DNA of 64,000 nt from Cladopsammia gracilis (lineage: Eukaryota; Cnidaria; Anthozoa; Scleractinia; Dendrophylliidae). A program made the position numbers and the translations under genes. Below are positions 36,903 through 46,299 of this stretch, piece by piece. The notes below the pieces were generated by a model that saw nothing but the letters and a program-made list of their open reading frames with translations, ran no database searches and was not told where the DNA came from. The stretch lies in contig JAJGOT010000022.1 of assembly GCA_022457155.1 (NCBI GenBank), positions 1,217,501 to 1,281,500 of the forward strand. Reading direction: 5' to 3'. Every line of letters begins with the position of its first letter. The first letter of the stretch is position 1.

Positions 36903-39900
36903 GTCAGTCACTTATTCAATCTTGATCACTCACTTTATGAATGTATGAATCAATCAATCAATCAATCAATTTGAGAGTTGAGAGTCGCTCACATTTTAAA
37001 TTTCTTTTTTCTTGTCTTTGCCCTTTTTTCTTCACGTGAAAAGGAGAGCCTGATCGACGGGAATCGATCGCTAAAATAACGTCAGTTGAGCACAAAGAAT
37101 ATCCTAAGCGAGTAAACAGTTTAGCGACAAGAAAAACAACAGACAATCAGGGCACCAAGGATAGTATATGTGATAGTAGTAATGATGATTTCTACCAATC
37201 CGCAGTGGTGTCGCCGTGGTAAATGCGTCCCGTTTGGCAGCGAGGGGCCTAAGGCCGTAGATGGTGGCTACGGAACGTGGGGGGCATGGAGCGATTGTTC
37301 TCATTCGTGCGGAGGGGGACTGATAACTAGAAAAAGGGAATGTGACAGTCCAGAGTAAGTTAAAATGTTTAAAACAGTAAGCAGTCATTAATTTCTCCTC
37401 TAATTAGAGAACTTAGGAACTGATCTTCGTCAGAATACGCCAGCTTTACTGGAAGAATGGGGTTAGTGTTAATAAATCAAGATGTATACTACTCTTTTTG
37501 GTTCACTGGCTTCCGGTCTTCAGACAGAGTCCAAAAGAGGAATCAAGGGGCTGGAGATTTTGTATCACCCTACTGCATTTGAAATATCAAGGAAAATTTT
37601 ACTAATGAGCACTAAATGATCACGTAAATTATGTTGCAGATTGTACGTAAAGAACAACTTGCAACTGAACCGAGGCTAAGTCGTTTTTTTAACAGTGGCG
37701 AACAAAGTTTAAATCTAATCCCTCATTTAATGAGAGTGCCAAAAAGGGTATCCGTAATAGTTCACTTTCATTTTCAGGCCTAAAAACGGTGGAAAGTTAT
37801 GCCAGGGTCACTCGGCAGAATTCCGGTATTGTCAAACACCTGTGAGTACGCGGTGGCTTCTTAAATTCTTAATTAGAGAACAATTCTTTCTTACGTTTTG
37901 CGATGCACTGAATCATTTTATCTCTTTTGTAGTAGGCGACATTGGGTGTACGAGTGCGGAGCGCACCTGCGCATGGGCGTGAAGACTCAGTGAAGACAGG
38001 GTGGATATATGTTATCCGCCTTGGTTTCAGCGCCCTGGTGAAGGCTCGCTCTTCGCGCTCACGCACCACAAAAGCGCCTGTTACGCAGGCTACCAATGTC
38101 AGAACTGAAGTAGAATTTATTTATTTCGAATTCTCTCTTGAATATTTGTCTCCAATAGACCAATATCACGCTAGCATGGCACAAAAATATATTTGGTTTA
38201 TTGGGGAAAAGAGCCCAGCATCAAATTCAGCATATCGATATTAGTAAAACTACAAAGTTTTGTAAAGATTGCTAGAAAACTGACGAAGATATAAAATTTT
38301 GAAACTGAGCATTTTTACAAAGAAATGTATGGTGGACGGGCATAGATTGCCCGTCCAGCCTCGTTTTCGTGTTTTTCCCATACATTTCTTTGTAAAAATT
38401 AGGCCAGAGAACTAAGTTTCAAAAGCTCATATCTCCGTCCGTACGCGAGCAATCTTTACGAAACTTTACAGTTTTACTAATACAGGCCCTGTGCGCCTCA
38501 TTGGCGCAATAGGCCTAGATGATGATGACAGTTTTACTAATATTGATGTGCTGATTTTGATACTGGACTCTTTTCCCCATTAAATTAAATATATTTTCAT
38601 GCCATGCTAGCGTGATATTGGTGTATACCATTATAATAGTTTCTCAGTAGTTTTACTGCAGCTGGACTATCAGTATTCTCTACACGTGGCCAATGCGGAA
38701 TCAGCATTTAACTTCTCTGTAACCTCTTTCCCCAACCTTTCCCTCTCTTTACCTTGTAGAGGACCCTGTTCTGTGATCATCTGTTCCTCTCTTTACCATG
38801 TAATCAACTGCATGCTCTTATGATAGAGCCGTTAACGTAATTTCATTTGTTTTTACACTTGTTCAGAAATGCGCAGCCGGCACACCGAGCACCAGAGCAA
38901 GGCAGTGTGATGCACAGCGACAGGTTCGCTTTGTCGATGGCAATAAATATCAGTGGACTTACAATGCAGCACTTCCTGTACTAGGTAACAGTTTCGGGAG
39001 CGGGTGTTTGTTTTCATTTCTTTTTCAATGATTTTGAACGTAACTTTTAACGTCAAAAATCCATATTGATAAGACATTAATAGGAATTTTTGAATTTTTC
39101 GCAATATAGACATTTAATTATATTTTTACAAGTTAAAATTTCTGAATTGTTTTCGGGATTTTCCGAAGTTAAAATCTTTAAAAATCGACGTTTCGGCCAG
39201 TTTCACTGGCCTTCTTCAGGTCCTTTTAAAAATCAATATGGCGGAACGTTGTTTAGCTTGGTAACCGTATGTAACTTTGTGACTGTTACATGACGTGTAA
39301 ACGATGTCAAAATGCGCGAGGCCAGTGAAGTACTTTTACTTTTGCGATAATTCACTGTCTGCTACAGTCTTTTTCACGATCAAAGAAGGATTTTAGGACT
39401 GGTTTCCATGTTTCAATATGGTCAACATGGTCATATTTTTGTTTTCAGTTCAAAGCTAAATCTTGTCCTGGATTGGTACGATACTGGTTTGAAACTCTGA
39501 GGGTTTAATAGTCAATCTTGTTTGTCGTATTTCAGCTGGTCAGGAATGCAAGTTATCATGTCTTGCTGAGGTTGGTATTCGTCAATTTGCCAAGTTTTCA
39601 TTCGGTCACGTGGATGATGGAACACACTGTGATGACTATGATGAAAACAGTGGACTTTGTATTAAAGGAAAATGCCAGGTAAGAGACTGAAGTACTCTGC
39701 GGGACCCAGTTACGCTAGTCTCGTTTTTATGTACGGACAGTATACAATACAATGGGTTTGCTCTTAGAAGGCAGTAAAATCAATCAGAGTGGTTCCGTTA
39801 TAAACTCAAAACTAACCTGTGAACAGGCCTTCTGTTTTGGGAAAGGGCGAAAAGAAAAAAAAGGGTTGCGAACGAGCGAGGCGAGCTGAAAGAAAACTGT

Positions 39901-42900
39901 TTCTCCTCGACCCGCTTCACTGTCTTCACTCCACGTCTGTATTTTCGCCCTGTTGCTAATCAGAAGACCTGTTCACGGGCTAACCTAAAACCAATGAAGT
40001 GAACAAATTTTAAAAACCTGGAAGCAATTGATTTCGTTTTGCTTTTATTGCCGAGTTGTGTAAACACTACAGCATCATGGTTTGCCCTCATTGGCTGGCT
40101 ACAGCTGCATGAGATTTTGATCAAATATTGAATTCACAAAGGGAATGAAGTGCATTTTTGCTTTACTGCTGACAAATTCTTTGTTTTTCTTCCACGATCC
40201 AGTCCTTAGGTTGCGACAAAATCTTGGGTTCATCGAAAGTATTCGATCGCTGTGGTGTTTGTGATGGGGACGGAACTTCATGTATCGGCAAAAGATTGAC
40301 GTACAAAGGCTTCCCCAAGCCAATGAAGGGTAACTAAGTAATGCATACGTACTTTGATTCCACTGGCAAAAAAGTCAAAAATAGAAAGTGTCCCAACATT
40401 TGGTCTCATTTATTGCAATGATGTCTGGATACCCTGCTCCAGGGTGTTGAGTGGGAAGTGGGTCCTTTCAAATGATATGCGTCAGTTTTGAAGTGTTTTG
40501 CTTGGAAAGTAGCGTCTACATTTTGACCACGTTGCGTTAAAATGGTCTTAGTTGGATTTCGCCTATGGGTCTGAAAAAGGATAGATTTTTGCCGTTATGG
40601 TCTGAAAAACGTAGGGTTTGAAAAAGGCTTGAAAATACTAAGAGATACCCTTTCCCCACAAAGCACAAATGAACCTCTGCTTGGAAAACGAAGAAATGGA
40701 ACTAAGCATGCATTAATATGAGCAATGCTGTTGTTACCTTTCCTTGATTTTCTGATTGATTTTGCTTTTCATTTCCTTTCGCTGTTCTTTGAATAACAGG
40801 ACATTACCAGCCGATCGGATTTCTCCCAGCTGGAGCAAGAAACATTCAAATCAAAGAAATGAGTGGCTTTAAAAATTATTTGGGTAAGTTAATATTAGTA
40901 TACTGTAATTCATATTATTTGCACATTATTCAGCCTTAGTCGATCACTTGAATAACGCCGGATATATGCCATGTAGAGCTACCGATATCAAGAGCAGTAT
41001 GACCATATTTGGGCAGTAAAATCAATGTGTTGAATTAAAAAAAATTGCGCTTTCGCACTATAACTGTTACATAACAGACAAGTGAATTTATCTTATGTCG
41101 AACTTCATCAATATTAAATAACGTTGCAAATATCAACAGCAATGATGACCGCGGGAGGCAAAGACTTGCTCAACATGGATTTCCGCATTAAGCCGCGAGC
41201 CTTTAATTTCGTGGGCGCCGGTACAAGATTCAAATACACCCGTGACGGATTGAGAAAGGAGAAAATTACTGCGCAAGGACCACTGTCCGAGAATGTGGAG
41301 TTGATGGTATGTTGAGAGACGGTATGCAAAAACATGTATAGACCCTAATGCCTTTATTTAATCGGGCTTTAGAATTCATGAAAATCACCCAAAATTGGCG
41401 ATATTCGGTGAGTAGAGAGTCATCGCAAATGGGTCAAAAGAAGTGGGATTTACCATATTTTTTCTAGTTCTCCAAATTGACCTTCTTTACTTTTCTTGAT
41501 GTTTATCAGTTTATCAGAGAAAAAGTAACAAATTAATGAAAGTAAGGATATCTGGTGAACCGCAAGCGGTACCCTGACGTAACATCTCTTTTGTGTTTTG
41601 GCAAATTTCGCGGGTTAAATTTTTGCTAAACCGCGCAATAAAGGAAATTAACTGAAATTTAAAGCACAAGGGCGGTTGATGGTATATTCAACGCGAATTA
41701 CAGATTTTTGCCTCCTTTCTTTTCTACAAGCAAGTAAGTTTAATATTTTGTGTTTCTGTCACTGCAGTATTTGGTCCAGTCGTGGAAGGAAGAATACCAA
41801 GTCAGAATTCGTTACCTCGCCCCAAATCCCGCAGAAGAGGTCGCGGACACAAGATTTGTGCGCAGCTTGGGGCATAAGCAAGTCACGTTTAAATGGACAC
41901 GGCGCTCACTGGGTTGTTCAGAGAGCTGTGGAGGAGGTAGGTGGAACTAAAGAGTCTGCCCTTTCAGATTAACATGAGCCTAGTGCTCAAGAGATTGGGC
42001 GACCACTTCCCACACTATCGACTTTAAAGGGGCGCTGTCCCGCTGAAGGAACGAAATTTTGCTTACTTACGCCTCCTAATATACAACTAAATTGGATAAA
42101 AAAATTATATAGAGCAAAATAGAAGCAGTAGTTTGGAGAAAAAGTTTAGAATTGTAAGGATGGAAGTGGATTACCGTTCATCAATTTCGATTTAGTGACA
42201 GGCGGTCAAGAAATCAAAGTTTCTATTCCGTTGGAATTGAGTTTTTTAGTCTTTATTTTGTCCTTTAAGTTCTTATTTCTTTGCGATTCTTTCTTCCTAT
42301 TGTAAGATAATTAAGCAAACTTTAAAGCAAGCTCCTGGCCATAGTCATAAAAACACTGTCTCTTTAAATAACTTTTCTTTTCGGTTTGGTCAAACCCTTT
42401 TTAAGTTATGTGCTGTGCCAGAACTCCTATTTTACCGGACTAAGGTTGCAACGTTTGGGTCCCTCTGACCTCATTTTAGAGTAAAAATTCTTTGGAATTT
42501 TGCTCATGCTAACGAGGCCAATGGGCCTGATTTTTATAAATATAAAAGAATAATTTATCGGCCGCCATTGATGAATAAGGTCTATGTAAACAATCCTTGT
42601 TCCCTAATGATTAAACGATGCTGATGACCTTAATTTTGCTTTTTAGTCTACCTTAGTAAGCTATATCCTTCATTTCCTACTTTCCTTTAAGCCATTTACA
42701 TTGTTAAATTTAAGTAATGGTTTGAAAAAGTAAGTACTGAGTAGTTTTCGTTCGTTATTTCTTCCTATGTAGGTACCGAGTTGGTCAAAGCCACCTGCGT
42801 CCGCGCTGATGACCTATCCATGGTCAGCGACCACTTCTGTGATGAGGGAGAGAGGCCTGGTGATGAGACAGTTAAATGTAACACTCATGAATGTCCAGCA

Positions 42901-44755
42901 AGGTGAGAACAATACAAAGGACAAAAAATGCAAGGCTGCCATCTTCCTTTTTCCTTCTGGAATTAGATTTTAAAAACAATTGGCCAGCTAAAGAAAACAC
43001 AGACACAGACTCGACGCATACTTTGAGTTCTAATGAAGTTTTATTTTGTATCTTTTAATTTATCTTTATTATTTCGTGGCGCACCTGAAAACTATATCTT
43101 AGCTAAACTGACCGCGTTAAATGAAGGATTGATTGATTTGACTAATGGATTGAGTGCTTGCAGCATTACCTGTACCTAAACATGAGCAAAATTCCCATGA
43201 AAAATGTAATTGATTGACAAGGGTTTAGCAATGTGTGACGACTAGCAAACAGTACAAACTCGCGTATAAGAACCTAGATTTATCCAAGTTAGCCTAAAAT
43301 GGTTATGTATTTGTTGTCTGCTTCGAATTTAGGCTTAATATTATCTTTAGGTGATCATTCCTCAGAAATAAAAGTTGATGATTTTTTGCCCATGAGTGAT
43401 GGGTGTGTACGTGTTTCAAGAGATAACGTTTTTTCCTGACAAAGAAATTTTTTGAGCTCTTTTAACTCATTAAGTTATAAAAAGATAGCTCACCGTGCTC
43501 GAGAAAACAATCTCTTATTATTTGGCCAACTTATCCAGAGGAAATCCTTTAATGACACAAGAAATTATGCGCAGTACTGATGCGCTATGCAATACTAAGG
43601 AATCACCTTAAATAGGTTCTTATTTTCTTAAGATAAAGAGGTGCTTGTTGCCTGTCCAACAACTCGTCTATATATACGGGTGTGGTCCCCTCCTTATGTA
43701 TAAGAAACACAATTACATGTCTAATCAGGTTCTTAATCCACTGTGTTTTTATACGCAGATTTGTACTGTATTTTATTAGAAGCGTACTACTGAATGAAAC
43801 TGACTTCTTTACAATATTTTTTTGAACGACTTTTGTTTGAAATTATCTATAACCAGGCAACTAACATTATGGTAAAAGTATTATTAAAATATCACGGAAA
43901 CTATGAGCTCTTTATTTTGGAGTATTTATTTCAATCATTTTTAGGTGGAAAACCGGTGAATGGACTGACTGCTCCAAGACATGCAACGACGGACACCCTG
44001 GGGAGAGGACACGGGAGGTTATTTGTACTGATGAGTCGCATGGTATTGAGACTGAAGTAAAGGAGTCTCACTGCGCAGGACCTAAACCTGCAGCACGGGA
44101 GACATGCGCAGAACAGCCCTGCCCTGCTGAGTGGGTTACGGTGAAGTCAGGCGCAGTAAGTACCAGCTAAGGATATAGTTGCAGAAATCGGATGTTATCG
44201 TAATTTTCCTTCGGGGTTCAAACTTCGAGGATCGTTACTTTGGGAAAAAGTAATGAAAATGAATTTCATTCTGCAATCCACTTCGAAAAACGAAAATTCG
44301 CCGAAATGTTGAAGATGAAAACGAAATTTCGAAGTAACGATGGAGAAATTTCGCCGAAATTTTGCAGTATCAAATGGATTTCAAAGCAGCAAAATAATTA
44401 ATAAATTTACTGATCAACTAAATAAATAACGAAACGAAATTTCGCCCATACGGCATAGTCATTAATGTAATTGCATTATTCCAAGAGTTACAGAGTAAAG
44501 GCAGCTTCCATACATGTGAGTCATGCTCGTCAAAAGTAATGAACGAAGTAAGTCTTCTTCACAGATTTCCTTTCTCTCTTTAACTTGCAGTGCTCCGCTA
44601 CTTGCGGTAAAGGCGTGAGAGAAATTACAGTGGTCTGCGTGAAGGGAACGAAAACCAACATAAAAGAACCCGTGGAAGATAAAGAATGCACTGGAGAGAA
44701 ACCTCCCACTAGGGCCTCGTGTAATGCTGGGTTACCTTGTTCAGTAATGATTTAG
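23264..44755 (+). CDS. ADAMTS metalloprotease, complete 23-exon gene
   Basis: Complete ADAMTS-family secreted protease. Exons: 23264-23335, 23443-23509, 26675-27006, 32337-32517, 32846-33009, 33184-33267, 33378-33502, 33649-33707, 34484-34589, 35817-35951, 36120-36270, 36602-36700, 37206-37354, 37778-37841, 38867-38984, 39536-39678, 40203-40329, 40800-40883, 41140-41306, 41768-41936, 42773-42902, 43945-44155, 44591-44755. The sum is 3102 bases, or 1033 residues plus TAG, with every phase consistent. Domains: signal peptide 1-20; propeptide with switch NWCGVE and furin site RSRR (ends about 226); protease with HETGHNLGAQHD at 392-403 and Met-turn IMAT (Met 416); disintegrin-like region about 442-525; TSP1 [14 protein letters not shown]; cysteine-rich region with [11 protein letters not shown]; spacer; three C-terminal TSP1 repeats. 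No PLAC or GON domain follows. Zinc ligands and catalytic Glu are intact, so activity is expected. The orthologue group cannot be assigned by eye. Confidence 0.93.
25586..25958. mobile_element. Inverted-repeat element of about 370 bases
   Basis: Left end tttaaacgtggcatttta followed by tatgtgccgaa is matched by the inverted right end ttcggcacatgtgaaatgcg followed by acgtttaa. The interior is rich in TCGAC/GTCGA motifs and has no ORF of note. It is in the second intron of the plus-strand ADAMTS gene. Confidence 0.7.
27140..27396 (+). mobile_element. tRNA-type SINE candidate, copy 1
   Basis: A 257-base sequence found again, nearly identical, at 54684-54940. Both start at AACAGGTTTTTGGAGAG and end at CTTTGC. 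It contains GGGTTCAAATCCCGG, which fits a Pol III B box (T-arm of a tRNA), and ends in a T-rich tract followed by CCAAGGGCACAAGGGATG. A clear A box is not seen, so the 5' part may be truncated. Copy 1 lies in an intron of the plus-strand ADAMTS gene. Confidence 0.65.
28659..31420 (-). mobile_element. L1/Tx1-like non-LTR retrotransposon relic
   Basis: Degenerate LINE on the complement, in the large third intron of the plus-strand ADAMTS gene. The 5' end near 31400 reads an APE-endonuclease start ([18 protein letters not shown], then DFICLQET). Reverse transcriptase blocks follow: [18 protein letters not shown] (about 30370), [20 protein letters not shown] with [12 protein letters not shown] (29640-29800), and [13 protein letters not shown] (about 29440). 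A C-terminal part with [15 protein letters not shown] lies near 28850-28900. Several frameshifts and stops break the frame, and the catalytic FADD box was not located. The IIQEDQT/VPGR and KAFDRV style fits L1/Tx1 rather than CR1. It is not autonomous. Confidence 0.82.
29462..29502. repeat. (GCAC)n microsatellite inside the LINE RT domain
   Basis: About ten copies of a CGCA/GCAC tetranucleotide lie directly next to the GLRQGDP motif of the LINE (translated on the complement as repeating RACV). It interrupts the reverse-transcriptase reading frame. Confidence 0.9.
31825..31935 (+). repeat. Dispersed GC-rich repeat, copy 2
   Basis: Second copy of the 347-454 element, with the same GGCCTTCGGCC hairpin. 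It lies just beyond the 5' end of the LINE relic and could be part of that element's 5' region. Confidence 0.7.
34904..34974. mobile_element. Short MITE-like element, copy 2
   Basis: cgtttacacatgcgac and gtcgcatatgtaaac form inverted ends, with the same family look as 15304-15407. It is in the intron after the active-site exon of the plus-strand ADAMTS gene. Confidence 0.6.
35083..35128 (+). other. Hairpin motif CCTGAAGAAG-stem-GCGAAATATTGG
   Basis: cctgaagaagtcaggcc through gtgcctggcgaaatattgg: the same layout as the 21055 motif, with a CAGG/CCTG stem. Confidence 0.5.
35256..35638. repeat. Two adjacent inverted repeats
   Basis: 35256-35335 (gtaacgatcgtgagcc ... acgtggtacatttg) pairs with 35415-35495. 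ctcggtgtaagaacctgt at about 35503-35520 pairs with acaggttcttacaccgag at about 35621-35638. It is in the intron before the plus-gene exon carrying the end of the zinc site. Confidence 0.65.
36775..36975. repeat. (CAAT/CAGT)n degenerate microsatellite
   Basis: Tetranucleotide tract of TCAA, TCAG and related units, with pure runs at 36870-36900 and 36948-36970. It is in the intron between plus-gene exons 12 and 13. Confidence 0.9.
38158..38624. mobile_element. Foldback element of about 470 bases
   Basis: Arms of roughly 200 bases start accaatatcacgctagcatg and end catgctagcgtgatattggt. The centre is the inverted pair tttttacaaagaaatgtatg / catacatttctttgtaaaaa around ggacgggcatagattgcccgtcc. 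It is in the intron between plus-gene exons 14 and 15. Confidence 0.8.
38483..38528. mobile_element. 46-base insertion with 14-base target duplication
   Basis: caggccctgtgcgcctcatt through a GATGATGATGA tail is flanked by direct repeats cagttttactaata (38469-38482 and 38529-38542). It looks like the 3' stub of a SINE/LINE with a GAT-repeat tail. Confidence 0.7.
39187..39220 (-). other. Hairpin motif CCTGAAGAAG-stem-CCGAAACGTCG
   Basis: On the complement: cctgaagaaggccagtgaaa followed by ctggccgaaacgtcg, a GGCCAG/CTGGCC stem between CTGAAGA and GAAAC. It is the best-paired of the three copies. Confidence 0.55.
39818..39982. mobile_element. Short inverted-repeat element
   Basis: Ends aacctgtgaacaggccttct and agaagacctgttcacgggct are inverted with a few mismatches. 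It has about 165 bases and no ORF. It is in the intron between plus-gene exons 16 and 17. Confidence 0.55.
40955..41072. repeat. Dispersed relative of the 6.0-kb repeat
   Basis: It contains gaccatatttgggcagt and atcaatgtgttgaatt, as at 6067-6116, followed by a cgctttcgcactataactgt stretch. That stretch echoes the hairpin ends at 3551 and 4771. It lies in the intron between plus-gene exons 18 and 19. Confidence 0.6.
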
Positions 44756-46299
44756 CTCGAATCGCGGCTTCACAATCAACAGAGGCTCGCTCGCAACAGC
44801 AACAACGGTTTTATTATGTGCTAGCTCATCACACTAAGAACTTAAACTTTTCGTTGGACATAGGTATTTTCAAATTACTACTAATCTTATATTAACAGGT
44901 GAACTGGAGCCTACGCTTTAAATTATAAAGTAAAAGCTTAGGTCGGAAGGGAAAAAAACTTGTTACCCACGGAACACGCTAGGATGATACTGAAATTACT
45001 TCTGCGTCTATTAAGGAATGAAATTAAAGGAAAGTGTCAATTACGTAACTCAAGTTCGATAACGGTTGATAGTACCTGGAATAGTCCACACCAAATTGTA
45101 CAAAGAACAAGATTTGGTTTTTTGAGGATGCTTAAACGCTTTTTTACTGCGCCAATCAATAACACGCGAACTCTAAAGTTCAAGCGCCAGTTAATGTTTG
45201 TTTGGCACTGCCGTCAATCATAACTATGACGACAGACATCGTAAACCTGAAATCAGAATGTGACAACAAGGATCGAAATCCACCAATCACCGCCTACAAG
45301 CATAACCTATTTTAACATCCTTGTTTCCTGAGACGTCCGCTTTGATAATTGCGGTAGTTAAAAAAACGAAACTTTTCGTTGATTTTTAAAGTTTAGCGTG
45401 TTATTGAAAAGCGCGTTAGTACTCATACGAGGTTATTACCATTACCATTCACAATAGCGAGCATTTTTTAACTCGCTTCCTCGTTTAGTGACTGTCAAGG
45501 CACTTTACCAAATAAAATTTGATCTTGCGATGCTTAACCACGTGTTAAATACGCACTTCGTAATTTATTCTTATACTAGTATATTAATTATTAACCAACC
45601 ATGGAAACAAGAACCATTCCATTTTCAAAAATCGACTGAGCCAACGAACATCACTACAGTGGTCAGTGATGTTGCTAAGCAACACAACGAGAAACAACGT
45701 TCGAAGGGATTTGCTCACTTTTGTACTGTTCTTATCCGTAGTAAATGGAGTAAATGGCCTAGCTCGCCACGAGTCTCTTGTAGCTCAGTGGTTAAAGCAC
45801 CCGACCGGGACTTTAATTACTTTTTGAACGTCAATCAGAAGCCTCTCTTCCGCGGTTGTAAGGCTTTATGTGTTGAAAACGCTATGAAAAAGAGGTCTGA
45901 CATTTGTATGATCAACCTCCCTCACAAAAGGTGACTGCAAAGTCAGTCAATAAGAGCAATCAGGTTCTGATAACAAACAAAGCAGTAGCAATATTTTCAA
46001 TAATTGTGGTAATGTATGCTTAACTTAACTCTACCGCGTTTATAGGTAAGCTTGTATTCTTTTTCACAACTCAGTGTGACTAAGGTCGAGAAAAACGGGG
46101 TTAGTGAAAAACTACACAGTATCGCTGTGGTTACTCACGAATATGAAGAAGGCAATTTAATTTACCTCTGTTTGACAATGCTGGTTAGTGATAAAAGCAG
46201 TGTTTATCTGCATACGACTGCAGCAAAAATGGAAATAAAACAACCCATTTGTCCAGTCTTGGACAATGTGTAACATACTTGTGCAACGTTTTCTACAAA
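44756..46299. other. Spacer between the ADAMTS and BTB genes (tail-to-tail)
   Basis: It must hold the 3' ends of two convergent transcripts. Apart from the tRNA-like half at 45771 I see no gene. The 148-codon open frame at 45488-45934 lacks an ATG start and shows no domain. The whole stretch is copied at 55343-56885. Confidence 0.6.
45771..45810 (+). other. tRNA-like 5' half (copy A)
   Basis: Reads TTGTAGCTCAGTGGTTAAAG followed by CACCCGACCGGGA: acceptor-side bases, D-arm/A box and start of an anticodon arm. No anticodon loop, T arm or B box follows. It is a tRNA or SINE-head relic, not a tRNA gene. Confidence 0.55.

Noticed and set aside
45488..45934. 148-codon open frame present in both duplication copies (also 56074-56520)
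   Set aside because: It has no ATG start at the frame's beginning and no domain, and it overlaps a tRNA-like half. Conservation is explained by the recent duplication.
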